From Anaerolineales bacterium (lineage in GTDB: Bacteria > Chloroflexota > Anaerolineae > Anaerolineales > Villigracilaceae), in NCBI GenBank assembly GCA_023382575.1, contig JAHDWC010000013.1, positions 1 through 39,012 on the forward strand: a stretch of DNA of 39,012 nt, in the 5' to 3' direction. The stretch's first letter is position 1. Each line of letters opens with the position of its first letter. A program made the translations under genes and the position numbers. A model generated the notes under the pieces. The model did not search any database and was not told the DNA's origin. It saw only the letters and a list, made by a program, of their open reading frames with translations. Shown piece by piece: positions 27,138 through 34,297 of the stretch.

Positions 27138-28295
27138 TTAAAACATGTTCATTTGAATGGCAGACTTGTGTCCATCTAAAAGTACAAAAGGCGCAGCACG
27201 CTCTGCGATGACGCCAAGCTTCTTCAACATGGACAGGTCACGCAGTCGGCTATGTTTACGGGCGGATAGAATCGCTTCAGCACCGCGGATGCCGACACCC
27301 GGGATTTTCATCAATTCGCGTTTATCCGCTTTGTTGACTTCAATTGGGGTGTGCATCAAATTCAGCTGTGCCCATGCCAATTTCGGGTCCGTGTGAAGCG
27401 GGAGGTTCTCATCCGAAGCAAAGGGCAGGTCTTCCAATTCAAACCCATAATCGCGCAGCAAAAACGAGGCTTGATACAGTCGATGCTCGCGCATGGGATT
27501 GACCGCTGGCTTGTTCTCGAGGGGCGTATCCAGAATGGGATGGAAGGCAGAAAAATAAGCGCGTTTGAGGCGCACGTTCTTCATCAGCCATTGCGTGGTG
27601 TTGAGCAGTTCCAGGTCGCTTTCATCCGCGCCACCAGCTACAAATTGCGTCACTGTCGATGGATATTTGCCATTCCAAAATTTATAGGCGGGGATGCTGC
27701 GGCGAATCTCTTCGACCCATCGCAAGGGACGAAGCAACTCCTCCATGAAGATCTTATGCGGTGCAAGTTTGGCGAGGCGTTCGGTGTTGGGTGCTTCGAG
27801 GTTGACCGAGACGCGGTCGGCGAGTTGCATGGCGCGATAGACTTGATCCTTATCTGAACCGGGCATGATCTTGAGATGCAGATACCCCTTGAAGCCATGC
27901 CTCTTGCGGAGGATGTCGGCAGTATCGAGCAATTTATCCATCGTGCGGACGCCTCCAGCAGTGATGCCGGAACTGAGAAAAACACCCTGAGCGAATCCAC
28001 TCTGATTCATTTTGCTGAACAACCCCGCAAACTCATCTGGTTTGAAGGTGGCGCGACGGAAATCCCTCCCAGCACGAAACGGACAGTAGAAACAATCCCG
28101 CTCACAGGCAGACGAGAGCAGAGTCTTCAACAACATGATCGACTTTCCATTTGGGAGCTGCGCCGGATGAATAAAGGCAGCATTCTGCTCCTTGGGCGTG
28201 AAGCAACCGGGTTTGGCCGGCTGTTGGCGTGCTTCTTCGGCATGCTCCAAAGTCATCTGACTGGAAAGTTCAACAAGGGTGTCTAGGGCATTCAT
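27138..28295 (-). CDS. Radical SAM protein with C-terminal HhH (putative DNA modification/repair)
   Basis: A 385-residue protein. The radical SAM cluster motif is C-x3-C-x2-C at Cys64, Cys68 and Cys71 (ACERDCFYCPF). The middle holds the SAM barrel with FLSSGI, LHLKIMPG and VNLEAPN strands. A helix-hairpin-helix motif (ELMKIPGVGIRGAEAILSAR, about 325-345) near the C-terminus suggests nucleic-acid binding. This combination matches the family described as putative DNA modification/repair radical SAM protein (TIGR03916 type), often encoded beside a small uracil-DNA-glycosylase-like partner. That partner is not seen next to it here. It is transcribed from a good promoter at 28330-28358 that faces the promoter of the 73-residue gene. 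No clear Shine-Dalgarno sequence precedes the ATG. The family assignment is strong; the reaction is not established. Confidence 0.92.
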   Translation of the reverse strand: MNALDTLVELSSQMTLEHAEEARQQPAKPGCFTPKEQNAAFIHPAQLPNGKSIMLLKTLLSSACERDCFYCPFRAGRDFRRATFKPDEFAGLFSKMNQSGFAQGVFLSSGITAGGVRTMDKLLDTADILRKRHGFKGYLHLKIMPGSDKDQVYRAMQLADRVSVNLEAPNTERLAKLAPHKIFMEELLRPLRWVEEIRRSIPAYKFWNGKYPSTVTQFVAGGADESDLELLNTTQWLMKNVRLKRAYFSAFHPILDTPLENKPAVNPMREHRLYQASFLLRDYGFELEDLPFASDENLPLHTDPKLAWAQLNLMHTPIEVNKADKRELMKIPGVGIRGAEAILSARKHSRLRDLSMLKKLGVIAERAAPFVLLDGHKSAIQMNMF

Positions 28296-28329
28296 AGGAT
28301 TTATATGTCGCTCATGGGCTTGTATTTTG

Positions 28330-28358
28330 ATTATAGAACAAAAATTCTATTTTTACAA
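28330..28358 (-). promoter_or_regulatory. Promoter of the radical SAM gene
   Basis: On the minus strand TTGTAA (28358-28353), 17-nt spacer, TATAAT (28335-28330). The predicted start leaves a leader of about 28 nt. The -35 is 1 bp from the -35 of the divergent promoter. Confidence 0.8.
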
Positions 28359-28359
28359 G

Positions 28360-28388
28360 TTGGAATTCCATTCGGATCGCCGTATAAT
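28360..28388 (+). promoter_or_regulatory. Promoter of the 73-residue helical protein
   Basis: TTGGAA (28360-28365), 17-nt spacer, TATAAT (28383-28388). The predicted start is about 30 nt upstream of the ATG at 28426, leaving room for the AAGGAG site. Confidence 0.82.
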
Positions 28389-28425
28389 GGATCTGTCGAT
28401 CCGTGCCTTAACCAAGGAGAAAAAA

Positions 28426-28647
28426 ATGGCATACACATTGGAAACCACCGTCGGTGAGATCTTGAAAGATACAAACGCCCTTGAAGTCCTGGAGAAATAT
28501 GCGCCTGGAGTTTCGAAGAATCCGATGATCGGTCTGGCAAAAGGCATGACCCTTGAAAACCTGTTAGCCATGCCGCAAGCCAAAGATGCTGGTATCACCA
28601 AGGAAATGGTCCTGAAGGTGTTGGCGGAGATCAACGCTCGCAAGTAA
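28426..28647 (+). CDS. Small helical protein of unknown function (73 aa)
   Basis: The ATG at 28426 follows AAGGAG by 6 nt and sits downstream of a good promoter; the longer open frame starting at 28279 would cross both promoters and is rejected. The protein is compact, charged and probably all-alpha: TVGEILKDTNALEVLEKY, then a Gly/Met-rich turn with NPMIGLAKGMTLENLLAM, then KEMVLKVLAEINARK. The TVGEIL...VLEKY pattern recalls small helical domains of the DUF1858 kind, which is only a resemblance. It is a monocistronic gene ending in a strong terminator. Own promoter, good ribosome site and terminator argue for a real, possibly well expressed gene. Confidence 0.85.
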   Translation: MAYTLETTVGEILKDTNALEVLEKYAPGVSKNPMIGLAKGMTLENLLAMPQAKDAGITKEMVLKVLAEINARK

Positions 28648-28668
28648 GACCATTCCGTTTCAGAATTC

Positions 28669-28704
28669 AAAAGACATCTGCCATCTGGGCAGATGTCTTT
28701 TGTT
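28669..28704 (+). terminator. Intrinsic terminator after the 73-residue gene
   Basis: A perfect 14-bp stem (core AAGACATCTGCC with GGCAGATGTCTT) with the 5-nt loop ATCTG, followed by TTTTGTTT. It begins 21 nt after the stop. Confidence 0.93.
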
Positions 28705-28796
28705 TGGGGTAGGGGGAATCACAGAGCAATGTCACTAGGAGAGATACAGAGGCATGGATATACTGACTTCAGGTATTTGAGAAACAGGAGGCAGGT

Positions 28797-29603
28797 ATGT
28801 GTGAATTTTGCACGCAACATGGCGAAGGGAAGAAGTGGTATCTCACCATGGAGAATTACTCTCAAGATTTGTTGAATCAGAACCGTCGGCGCGAATATGC
28901 GGCGGACTTCCTGAATGGATTTCACACCCGCGTGCCGAAAAATGTCAGGCAGTTGGACCGCATCCGCCGGACGCCGCTGATGAAACTTGCCAAACCAGTT
29001 TTGACCCACCTCCAGAAGGAAGACCATTATGGACAGGTCGTGCCGATGGAAGATGTGGAAAAGATCTTCGAGATGGTGCAAGGCGCAATCAGGTTGCCGT
29101 GTGTCTGTCGGCGTGTGACGACCGGGAATATGAATGCACGTTACTGCTATGGCTTGACGTTGGACAAGCAGCTCATGGACGCTCTCGACGACTCGTTCAG
29201 TCTTGAAACCTTGACGAAGGAAGAGGCGCTTGAATCCATTCGCAAATTGGACAAGGAAGGGCTTGTCCATTCAGTGTGGACGTTCAAAACACCCTTCATC
29301 GGCGGTTTGTGCAATTGCGACCAGGATTGTATGGCGTATCGCATCACACACGCTCGTAAAGATTACCCAGTGATGTTCCGCGCAGAGTGGGTGGCGGAAG
29401 TCTCACCAGATGCCTGCAATGGCTGCCGACTGTGTATGCGTCAATGCCAGTATGGAGCGATCCGCTATTCATCGAATAACAAAAAAGTGACCATCGACCC
29501 AACCGCTTGTTACGGTTGCGGAGTGTGTCGGGCAGTTTGTAATAAGAAGGCGATCCAACTGTTGCCAAGGGAGTCGGTACCAGCTACTGCTGGTGTGTGG
29601 TGA
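28797..29603 (+). CDS. Two-cluster 4Fe-4S ferredoxin-type protein with extra cysteine motifs (268 aa)
   Basis: The ATG is preceded by AGGAGG 5 nt upstream. The C-terminal part (about 205-252) is a bacterial-type 2[4Fe-4S] ferredoxin domain with Cys207, 210, 213, 217 (CNGCRLCMRQC) and Cys238, 241, 244, 248 (CYGCGVCRAVC). The N-terminal 200 residues are not ferredoxin-like and hold further clustered cysteines: CEFC at 2-5, CVC at 102-104 plus Cys117, and CNCDQDC at 172-178. These could bind another metal or cluster. There is no signal peptide, so it is probably cytoplasmic and acts in electron transfer or as an oxidoreductase subunit. No catalytic partner is adjacent. A weak -10-like TATACT at 28759-28764 is the only promoter hint. 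Function beyond Fe-S electron transfer is unknown. Confidence 0.88.
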   Translation: MCEFCTQHGEGKKWYLTMENYSQDLLNQNRRREYAADFLNGFHTRVPKNVRQLDRIRRTPLMKLAKPVLTHLQKEDHYGQVVPMEDVEKIFEMVQGAIRLPCVCRRVTTGNMNARYCYGLTLDKQLMDALDDSFSLETLTKEEALESIRKLDKEGLVHSVWTFKTPFIGGLCNCDQDCMAYRITHARKDYPVMFRAEWVAEVSPDACNGCRLCMRQCQYGAIRYSSNNKKVTIDPTACYGCGVCRAVCNKKAIQLLPRESVPATAGVW

Positions 29604-29787
29604 ATGGGGTAGGGGAGGAAAGGACTGATTTGTGAACGCGAGCGGGAAATCCCATCTTGCCTGTGTTGTGTGACACTTTCCCGCCTTTCTCAGTGTACTT
29701 TCAAGCTTGTTTTCTGTAACAGATTCTCAGAGGTGGGGGAGAAGCGACAAAGTCGCTTTCACCTCAAAATACTAATATCTGCTTTTT

Positions 29788-29815
29788 GTTTTCGATAAGT
29801 AATATTATCGAAAAC
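29788..29815. other. dif-like 28-bp palindrome upstream of the Xer-type recombinase
   Basis: Two perfectly complementary 11-bp arms (GTTTTCGATAA and TTATCGAAAAC) are separated by the 6-bp centre GTAATA. This is exactly the 11-6-11 layout of Xer recombination sites (dif), including the inner ATAA...TTAT boundary found in bacterial dif. It ends 1 bp before the -35 of the tyrosine recombinase promoter. Perfect arm symmetry would fit a single recombinase binding both arms. The alternative is a repressor operator. Confidence 0.6.
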
Positions 29816-29816
29816 A

Positions 29817-29844
29817 TTGACAAGCTAGAGGAAATTCGTATAAT
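29817..29844 (+). promoter_or_regulatory. Promoter of the tyrosine recombinase, leaderless start
   Basis: TTGACA (29817-29822), 16-nt spacer, TATAAT (29839-29844), both perfect hexamers. The ATG chosen for the recombinase starts 7 nt after the -10, so transcription would begin at or next to the start codon. Confidence 0.85.
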
Positions 29845-29851
29845 GAAGCCC

Positions 29852-30889
29852 ATGAGCGACACTACGCTGTCTTCTGAGAAAAAACCTCTGACCATTTCCG
29901 AGGCGATGAGCAAGTATCTGGATATGGTGAGACTTTCTCGCAGCAAGCATACAATGCTTGCGTATAAGAATGCACTCAATATCTTCCGCGAAATTCTGCG
30001 AGAGAATTCACTGGAACCCGCCTCCGCCCCAATTGGAGCCCTCACAGAAGATTTGGTTTCCCCCATGGCAGAACATCTCAAAATCTTCGCCTCTGCTACC
30101 GAGCAGTTGTATTTGCAGGCTGTAAAAGGTTTCTACGAATATGTGGATGCGGAACGCTTGACCGAGATCAATCAATCGCGCGTGCGTGTGCTTATACGAC
30201 AACGTTCACGCCGCCCTGGTATTCGCTTCCCACAGTTCCCCGCAGATGATATTGAGACGCTTTTAGACAAGGTTCAGGCGGTTGAAAATCTCCTCGTTCC
30301 GCTCAGTGAAGACGAAGATGCCGTCAATGTTAAACTACGCGCATACCGAGACCGGGCATTTTTGCTGACCCTCGCCGACACTGGCTTTCGCGTCCACGAA
30401 GCGTGTGGATTGCGGCGCGGCGACATCGACTGGAACGAACAACGCGCCATTATCATCGGCAAGGGCGATAAACAAGCCGTAGTCCGTTTTACCTCGCGTG
30501 CCCTGCAAGCCATCAAGGATTATCTCGCCCAACGCGCCGCACTCGATGGTAACTCAGGTCGGCAACTGAGTTCACTGCCACTCTTCGCGCGCCACGACAA
30601 AGGTGCAGGAAAAAAGGTCAAGCCGATGACGCCTACCACAGGACGCAACATCGTCAAAGAACGTGTGGCGCAATTTCTCGGCAAGGAAATGGTCGGCAAG
30701 ATCACGCCGCATTCGTTCCGTCATTATTTTGTCACCACTGTTTTGCGCGGCTCGGGCAATCTCAAACTCGCACAGGAACTTGCGCGTCATTCAAATATTC
30801 AGGTTACGCAGCGCTATGCTCATCTCTCCAATGATGAATTGGATAAGGCCTATTACGAGATTTTTGAACACAAAAAGGAATCGTCTTAA
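29852..30889 (+). CDS. Xer-like tyrosine recombinase
   Basis: A 345-residue site-specific recombinase. The N-terminal SAM-like core-binding domain (TISEAMSKYLDMVRLSRSKHTMLAYKN without its neighbours, about 13-40) is followed by the catalytic domain. The conserved residues are all present: Arg180 (TGFRVHEACGL), Lys204 (GKGDKQ), His287 and Arg290 (TPHSFRH), His313 (LARHSN) and nucleophile Tyr322 (TQRYAHL). It is slightly longer than XerC/XerD (about 300 residues) because of a linker insert around residues 145-165. I chose the ATG at 29852 because the -10 ends 7 nt before it; upstream in-frame starts lie within the promoter. It carries no phage or transposon neighbours, and a dif-like site lies directly upstream. 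It probably resolves chromosome dimers, with autoregulation through the adjacent site; both are inferences. The stop codon overlaps the converging aminotransferase stop (TTAA). Confidence 0.93.
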   Translation: MSDTTLSSEKKPLTISEAMSKYLDMVRLSRSKHTMLAYKNALNIFREILRENSLEPASAPIGALTEDLVSPMAEHLKIFASATEQLYLQAVKGFYEYVDAERLTEINQSRVRVLIRQRSRRPGIRFPQFPADDIETLLDKVQAVENLLVPLSEDEDAVNVKLRAYRDRAFLLTLADTGFRVHEACGLRRGDIDWNEQRAIIIGKGDKQAVVRFTSRALQAIKDYLAQRAALDGNSGRQLSSLPLFARHDKGAGKKVKPMTPTTGRNIVKERVAQFLGKEMVGKITPHSFRHYFVTTVLRGSGNLKLAQELARHSNIQVTQRYAHLSNDELDKAYYEIFEHKKESS

Positions 30890-31719
30890 ACGATCCTCTC
30901 GCTTCTTTCTTCGACGTAGGCTTGATACAGTTTTCTGAGAGTTTTTGCCCACTCCCCTACCTTCCCCTGCCCCACTGGCTTTCCATCAATTGAAACGATC
31001 GGCACCACACCGCGTGAACTGGATGTGAGAAAAGCCTCATCAAGGTTTTCATCCACACGCGGAGAACGATACATAATCGACATCCCCTGCCCTCTCGCGA
31101 GGCGCAGCACAACCCGCCGGGTAACGCCAAGCAAAATCCCTTTTTGTGCAGTGACCAGGTTATCTTGCGGTTTGGAATATTTGACGCCATAAAAATTGGA
31201 CGTCATGCCCTCCAAAATTTTTCCCTTGCAAACCAGCAATATCTCGTAAATATCGCCTTTCACTAATTTTCTTTGCTCGGCGCTTTGGGTGATGAAATCT
31301 GTCCCTTTGATCCGCGGATCATGTCGCGCCATGTCGGCAGTGACCGCATGGACTCCGTCACGATAGACGGCTTCAGGTACGGGAATAAATGGCTGATAGC
31401 CGACATAAACATCGCCAGTATCCTTTGCAAGGATCAAGCGTATGCGCGTCTCTTGCGGCAAGTTCTCGCGAGTCAGTTCCCCCATTCGCTGGCGAAGCGT
31501 CTTTTCATCGACTGATGGGCGCAAGCCCATTTCCGCTGCGGGGACATATAGCCTATGTAGATGCGCCTGTAGTCCAAGCACACGTGTCCCGCCTGAGAGT
31601 GTGCTAAAGGTGGTGTAAAAACCGTCTGAAAGTTGACTCGTTAACTCGTCCAGCGTGGAAGCGGAGAGATTAAGTGGAATATTCTCGTGGATTGTGAGTC
31701 GGAATGCTTTGATCGTCAT
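30886..31719 (-). CDS. Class IV PLP aminotransferase (branched-chain aminotransferase / ADC lyase family)
   Basis: A 277-residue fold-type IV PLP enzyme. The Schiff-base lysine is Lys138 in DPRIKGTDF, and the cofactor-phosphate motif is ILEGMTSNF at 168-176. N-terminal DGFYTTFSTLSGG and HLHRL match the family. Family members are branched-chain amino acid aminotransferases, D-amino acid aminotransferases and 4-amino-4-deoxychorismate lyases; the length fits all of them, and the substrate cannot be decided from this sequence alone. It converges on the recombinase gene with a 4-nt overlap of the two stops and no terminator between. The start is preceded by TATAAT ending 7 nt upstream and no Shine-Dalgarno sequence, so the mRNA is probably leaderless. 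Confidence 0.9.
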   Translation of the reverse strand: MTIKAFRLTIHENIPLNLSASTLDELTSQLSDGFYTTFSTLSGGTRVLGLQAHLHRLYVPAAEMGLRPSVDEKTLRQRMGELTRENLPQETRIRLILAKDTGDVYVGYQPFIPVPEAVYRDGVHAVTADMARHDPRIKGTDFITQSAEQRKLVKGDIYEILLVCKGKILEGMTSNFYGVKYSKPQDNLVTAQKGILLGVTRRVVLRLARGQGMSIMYRSPRVDENLDEAFLTSSSRGVVPIVSIDGKPVGQGKVGEWAKTLRKLYQAYVEERSERIV

Positions 31720-31726
31720 ATCCAGA

Positions 31727-31732
31727 ATTATA
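31727..31732 (-). promoter_or_regulatory. -10 box of the aminotransferase gene (leaderless)
   Basis: On the minus strand TATAAT is followed by 7 nt (TCTGGAT) and the ATG at 31719. No good -35 is seen. The spacing equals that of the recombinase gene and of the 815-residue gene. Confidence 0.65.
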
Positions 31733-31775
31733 GTGCTGACCGGGAAAACAAAGCACGGATTGCAGGTTTATCCGT

Positions 31776-31818
31776 GAATTCTCGCCACCTTGCAGATTTG
31801 CAAGGTGGCTTGGAATTC
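31776..31818. repeat. Compound inverted repeat between divergent genes
   Basis: The inner arms GCCACCTTGCA and TGCAAGGTGGC (11 bp, loop GATT) are flanked by outer GAATTC sites on both sides, giving a 43-bp near-palindrome. It lies between the divergent starts of the aminotransferase and the 815-residue gene, upstream of both -10 boxes. It could be a shared operator or a small palindromic repeat. It lacks a T-tract, so it is not a typical terminator. Confidence 0.75.
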
Positions 31819-31836
31819 GGTTAATAAAACGTGACA

Positions 31837-31842
31837 TATAAT
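31837..31842 (+). promoter_or_regulatory. -10 box of the 815-residue gene (leaderless)
   Basis: TATAAT with exactly 7 nt (TCAGCCG) before the ATG at 31850 and no Shine-Dalgarno sequence. A TTGGAA lies at 31810-31815, but the 21-nt spacing is too long for a normal -35. Confidence 0.65.
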
Positions 31843-31849
31843 TCAGCCG

Positions 31850-34297
31850 ATGAGCGGAAAACAGCCCAGCCTTGAACGCGCTTCACAATTGACGGCAAGT
31901 AACTTGCGGAATGTGGTTAAGACCATTTCCGCGCATCAGCTTTCGCGCCTTTCCCTGCCAGAGGTGGAAGCCGTGGTGCAATTGGTCTCGAAGATCATGC
32001 CGGCTGGCAATGTGCCTGGCATGATCCTAAATGGATTGGCGCGCCTGCCAGGTCGGCGCATCCCTGCGCAGAAACTCAAGCAAGATGTCAACGCCTTATT
32101 CAGCGGCGTGGAACAAATCCTTGACCAGGCAGTGTATGGCGCATTTTTTGCCGGTCCAGCCGCTGTACTGTGGGGATATCAAAACCTGCTTAAGTTGGCA
32201 GGCAAAGACCCTGAAACTGCTTTTCCAGAGGGTCCGTGGCAGTTTTATGTCGATTATGCCTTGCGGGAAGATACTGCCCGTCACACCAATGAGACACATG
32301 GCTTTGATACCATCCTCAAACAACATAACATCCGCCTCGATAAAACCGATCGCTTGACCGCTTGGTTCATGGCGGCAGTGACCTGTTTGCATCAATACCC
32401 GGCTTTGCTGGAGAATGAATGGCGCGAGCGCGTTTCCATTTCGATCCTTGAGGATGTGCTGCGCGACTCATCCGGCAAAGCGATTCAATCCAAACGCGTC
32501 CATCGGGAGTGGGAGCTGATCCGTCCATTTCGCCGCGACGAAGATGGGGCATTTTACGACTATCCTACATATCGTCGCAGAAAGTTCGATCAATTCCTCC
32601 AAAGTAAACTTCAAGAGTTGTCAGATTCCGCCCGAGACGAGTGGGAGGCGCGGCTTCAGTCCGCGCTTCAACAAGACCTGTCCGCCTATCAACGTCAGAT
32701 GTCGATTGTGGCGTATTTGGAGCCTGGTCCGTACGGCGAGACGCGTGTGCCCATCAACTTAAGCGACGCCAAGATCGGCATCATCCACAATGACGGTTAT
32801 TATCTGCTGCCAGTCTGTGAAGATGGTACCGCCAAGCCGCTGAGTGTGTTGACCGCACGTGCGCAGATCGAATCCCTGTTGACTTCGAGTCCAGCAGCCC
32901 CTGCGCAGATTTCAGCGTTGGCAAGAATTCATCGCTCGGCATTGGCGAATTTGCGCTCCAAACTCAACCCAATGCTGGTGACCGATCTCGATAATTTGAA
33001 ATTCGCACCCATCATTATCTCCACAGATGTCCGCTCGCGAGTGCTGCCGCTCTCCGAGTTACGTCAGACCGAACGCGGTGTCGGCTCACATGCGTTGACA
33101 CTCTTCGATACCGGTGAAACGATTGTCTTTGACCAATCTCATATTTTCTTTGATGGCGCCTGGGGCACCGCACTTTCTGAAATGATGACCAATGAGGCGC
33201 TTTCATGGGCAAACTATCTAAGTATGTTGCCCGCCTCCCCCACCCCATCACAGACACGACTCTACACATCGTTGACTTTGCAGTTGACGCCAGATGACTT
33301 GGAATTGGTCAAGCACGCGCCGCAAGTCATGCAGGAAGCAGGCGCTGAAACCGACAAAGTGGACTTGCGCACCTGTCTCTCTTTACGAAAGAGCTTCAAA
33401 CAGCGCAACGATCTGATCGAGATCACCATCAACGACCTGCTAGTGTTATATCGCGCCATCCATGCTGCGACGTACATCCCTTCGCCTGATCTAGTGAAGG
33501 AGATCCAGAAGTTTGCTGCGACCAACCCAGATGCCGCCGCCAAGCTTCGACAAGTGGTGGAAGAGGGCAGTCGTACCAACCCTGCCATTCTTATTCCAAT
33601 GGATGCGAGCCTCAAATCGCCGCGTGACCGGGTCTATCCGCTCAATGTGGAAGTGCCGCTTCATGACTTGGATCTACTCACCTTGCACGCTCGCACATTG
33701 AAACTATTGGACGCATACGAAACTGCCTCCGGCGCCGACCGGACGGATCTGTTCACCAGCTTCAACCAGTTCCAAAAGTTGTACCTTGCCACGCTGGCCG
33801 GTTTTGGCGCTTATTTGAGTCGTGCCAAAGAAATGGCGGCGCAGGGAGAGAGCCCCTCCGCGGGCGTGCTTAAGTTGATGGCGCATCTGCCTGTACCCGT
33901 CCAACGCCTGCTGGATAAGATTCCCGAACGCTTTGAAGTATTGAACAATCTCATCAAAGGACGGGAAGTCTTCTCGAATGTTGGTGCTGTCGTCCCATCC
34001 AGCACATTGACGCGCTTCATGACCGCGAAGGATGACAATACGCAGAAACAGCTTGCCTGGGGTGTCATCACTGATTCGAAATCCGTCATGCGTATTCATC
34101 TGCGGGATTTCCGTCCGCATGTGGCGAATTTGCTCTCACTCGGACGCAAAGACCTCGCCAATTTGATCACACAGGATTATCTCGACGCCTATGCCAATGG
34201 TTTCAATCGCTATGTGCGCGACCTTTCCCGTATTACAATTGCACGTAGAGAAACCATGACTAACAAACCCAAGACCGGCAAAAGGCCCCTGAAATAA
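31850..34297 (+). CDS. Large protein of unknown function coupled to a Ser/Thr kinase (815 aa)
   Basis: Soluble, without signal peptide or clear membrane segment. The N-terminal 120 residues are helical, with a hydrophobic stretch GAFFAGPAAVLWGYQNLL at about 98-115. The middle is alpha/beta, and the C-terminus (about 640-800) is helical and ends in a basic tail. It contains HIFFDG at 431-436 followed by AWGTALSEMM. This HxxxDG pattern is the catalytic signature of CoA-dependent acyltransferases (carnitine acyltransferase, condensation and chloramphenicol acetyltransferase superfamily), and VFDQSHIFFDGAWG recalls the carnitine/choline acyltransferase active-site strand. The match is a motif only, so acyltransferase activity is a hypothesis. 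Its stop overlaps the kinase start (TAATG), indicating translational coupling, so it may be a substrate or partner of the kinase. I do not recognise the family as a whole. Confidence 0.88.
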   Translation: MSGKQPSLERASQLTASNLRNVVKTISAHQLSRLSLPEVEAVVQLVSKIMPAGNVPGMILNGLARLPGRRIPAQKLKQDVNALFSGVEQILDQAVYGAFFAGPAAVLWGYQNLLKLAGKDPETAFPEGPWQFYVDYALREDTARHTNETHGFDTILKQHNIRLDKTDRLTAWFMAAVTCLHQYPALLENEWRERVSISILEDVLRDSSGKAIQSKRVHREWELIRPFRRDEDGAFYDYPTYRRRKFDQFLQSKLQELSDSARDEWEARLQSALQQDLSAYQRQMSIVAYLEPGPYGETRVPINLSDAKIGIIHNDGYYLLPVCEDGTAKPLSVLTARAQIESLLTSSPAAPAQISALARIHRSALANLRSKLNPMLVTDLDNLKFAPIIISTDVRSRVLPLSELRQTERGVGSHALTLFDTGETIVFDQSHIFFDGAWGTALSEMMTNEALSWANYLSMLPASPTPSQTRLYTSLTLQLTPDDLELVKHAPQVMQEAGAETDKVDLRTCLSLRKSFKQRNDLIEITINDLLVLYRAIHAATYIPSPDLVKEIQKFAATNPDAAAKLRQVVEEGSRTNPAILIPMDASLKSPRDRVYPLNVEVPLHDLDLLTLHARTLKLLDAYETASGADRTDLFTSFNQFQKLYLATLAGFGAYLSRAKEMAAQGESPSAGVLKLMAHLPVPVQRLLDKIPERFEVLNNLIKGREVFSNVGAVVPSSTLTRFMTAKDDNTQKQLAWGVITDSKSVMRIHLRDFRPHVANLLSLGRKDLANLITQDYLDAYANGFNRYVRDLSRITIARRETMTNKPKTGKRPLK

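Noticed and set aside
28279-28425. Longer start for the 73-residue protein
   Set aside because: It would begin inside the radical SAM gene and cross two promoters; AAGGAG and the promoter support 28426.
29741-29760. Small hairpin AAGCGAC/GTCGCTT as terminator of the ferredoxin gene
   Set aside because: The stem is only 7 bp with a 3-nt loop and no T-run follows; it lies about 140 nt after the stop.
29786-29851. Upstream starts for the tyrosine recombinase
   Set aside because: These codons overlap the dif-like palindrome, the -35 and the -10, so they would not be transcribed from this promoter.
29604-31720. Integrated phage or transposon around the tyrosine recombinase
   Set aside because: There are no phage or transposase genes, no direct repeats that I can see, and the flanking genes are metabolic; a chromosomal Xer role fits better.
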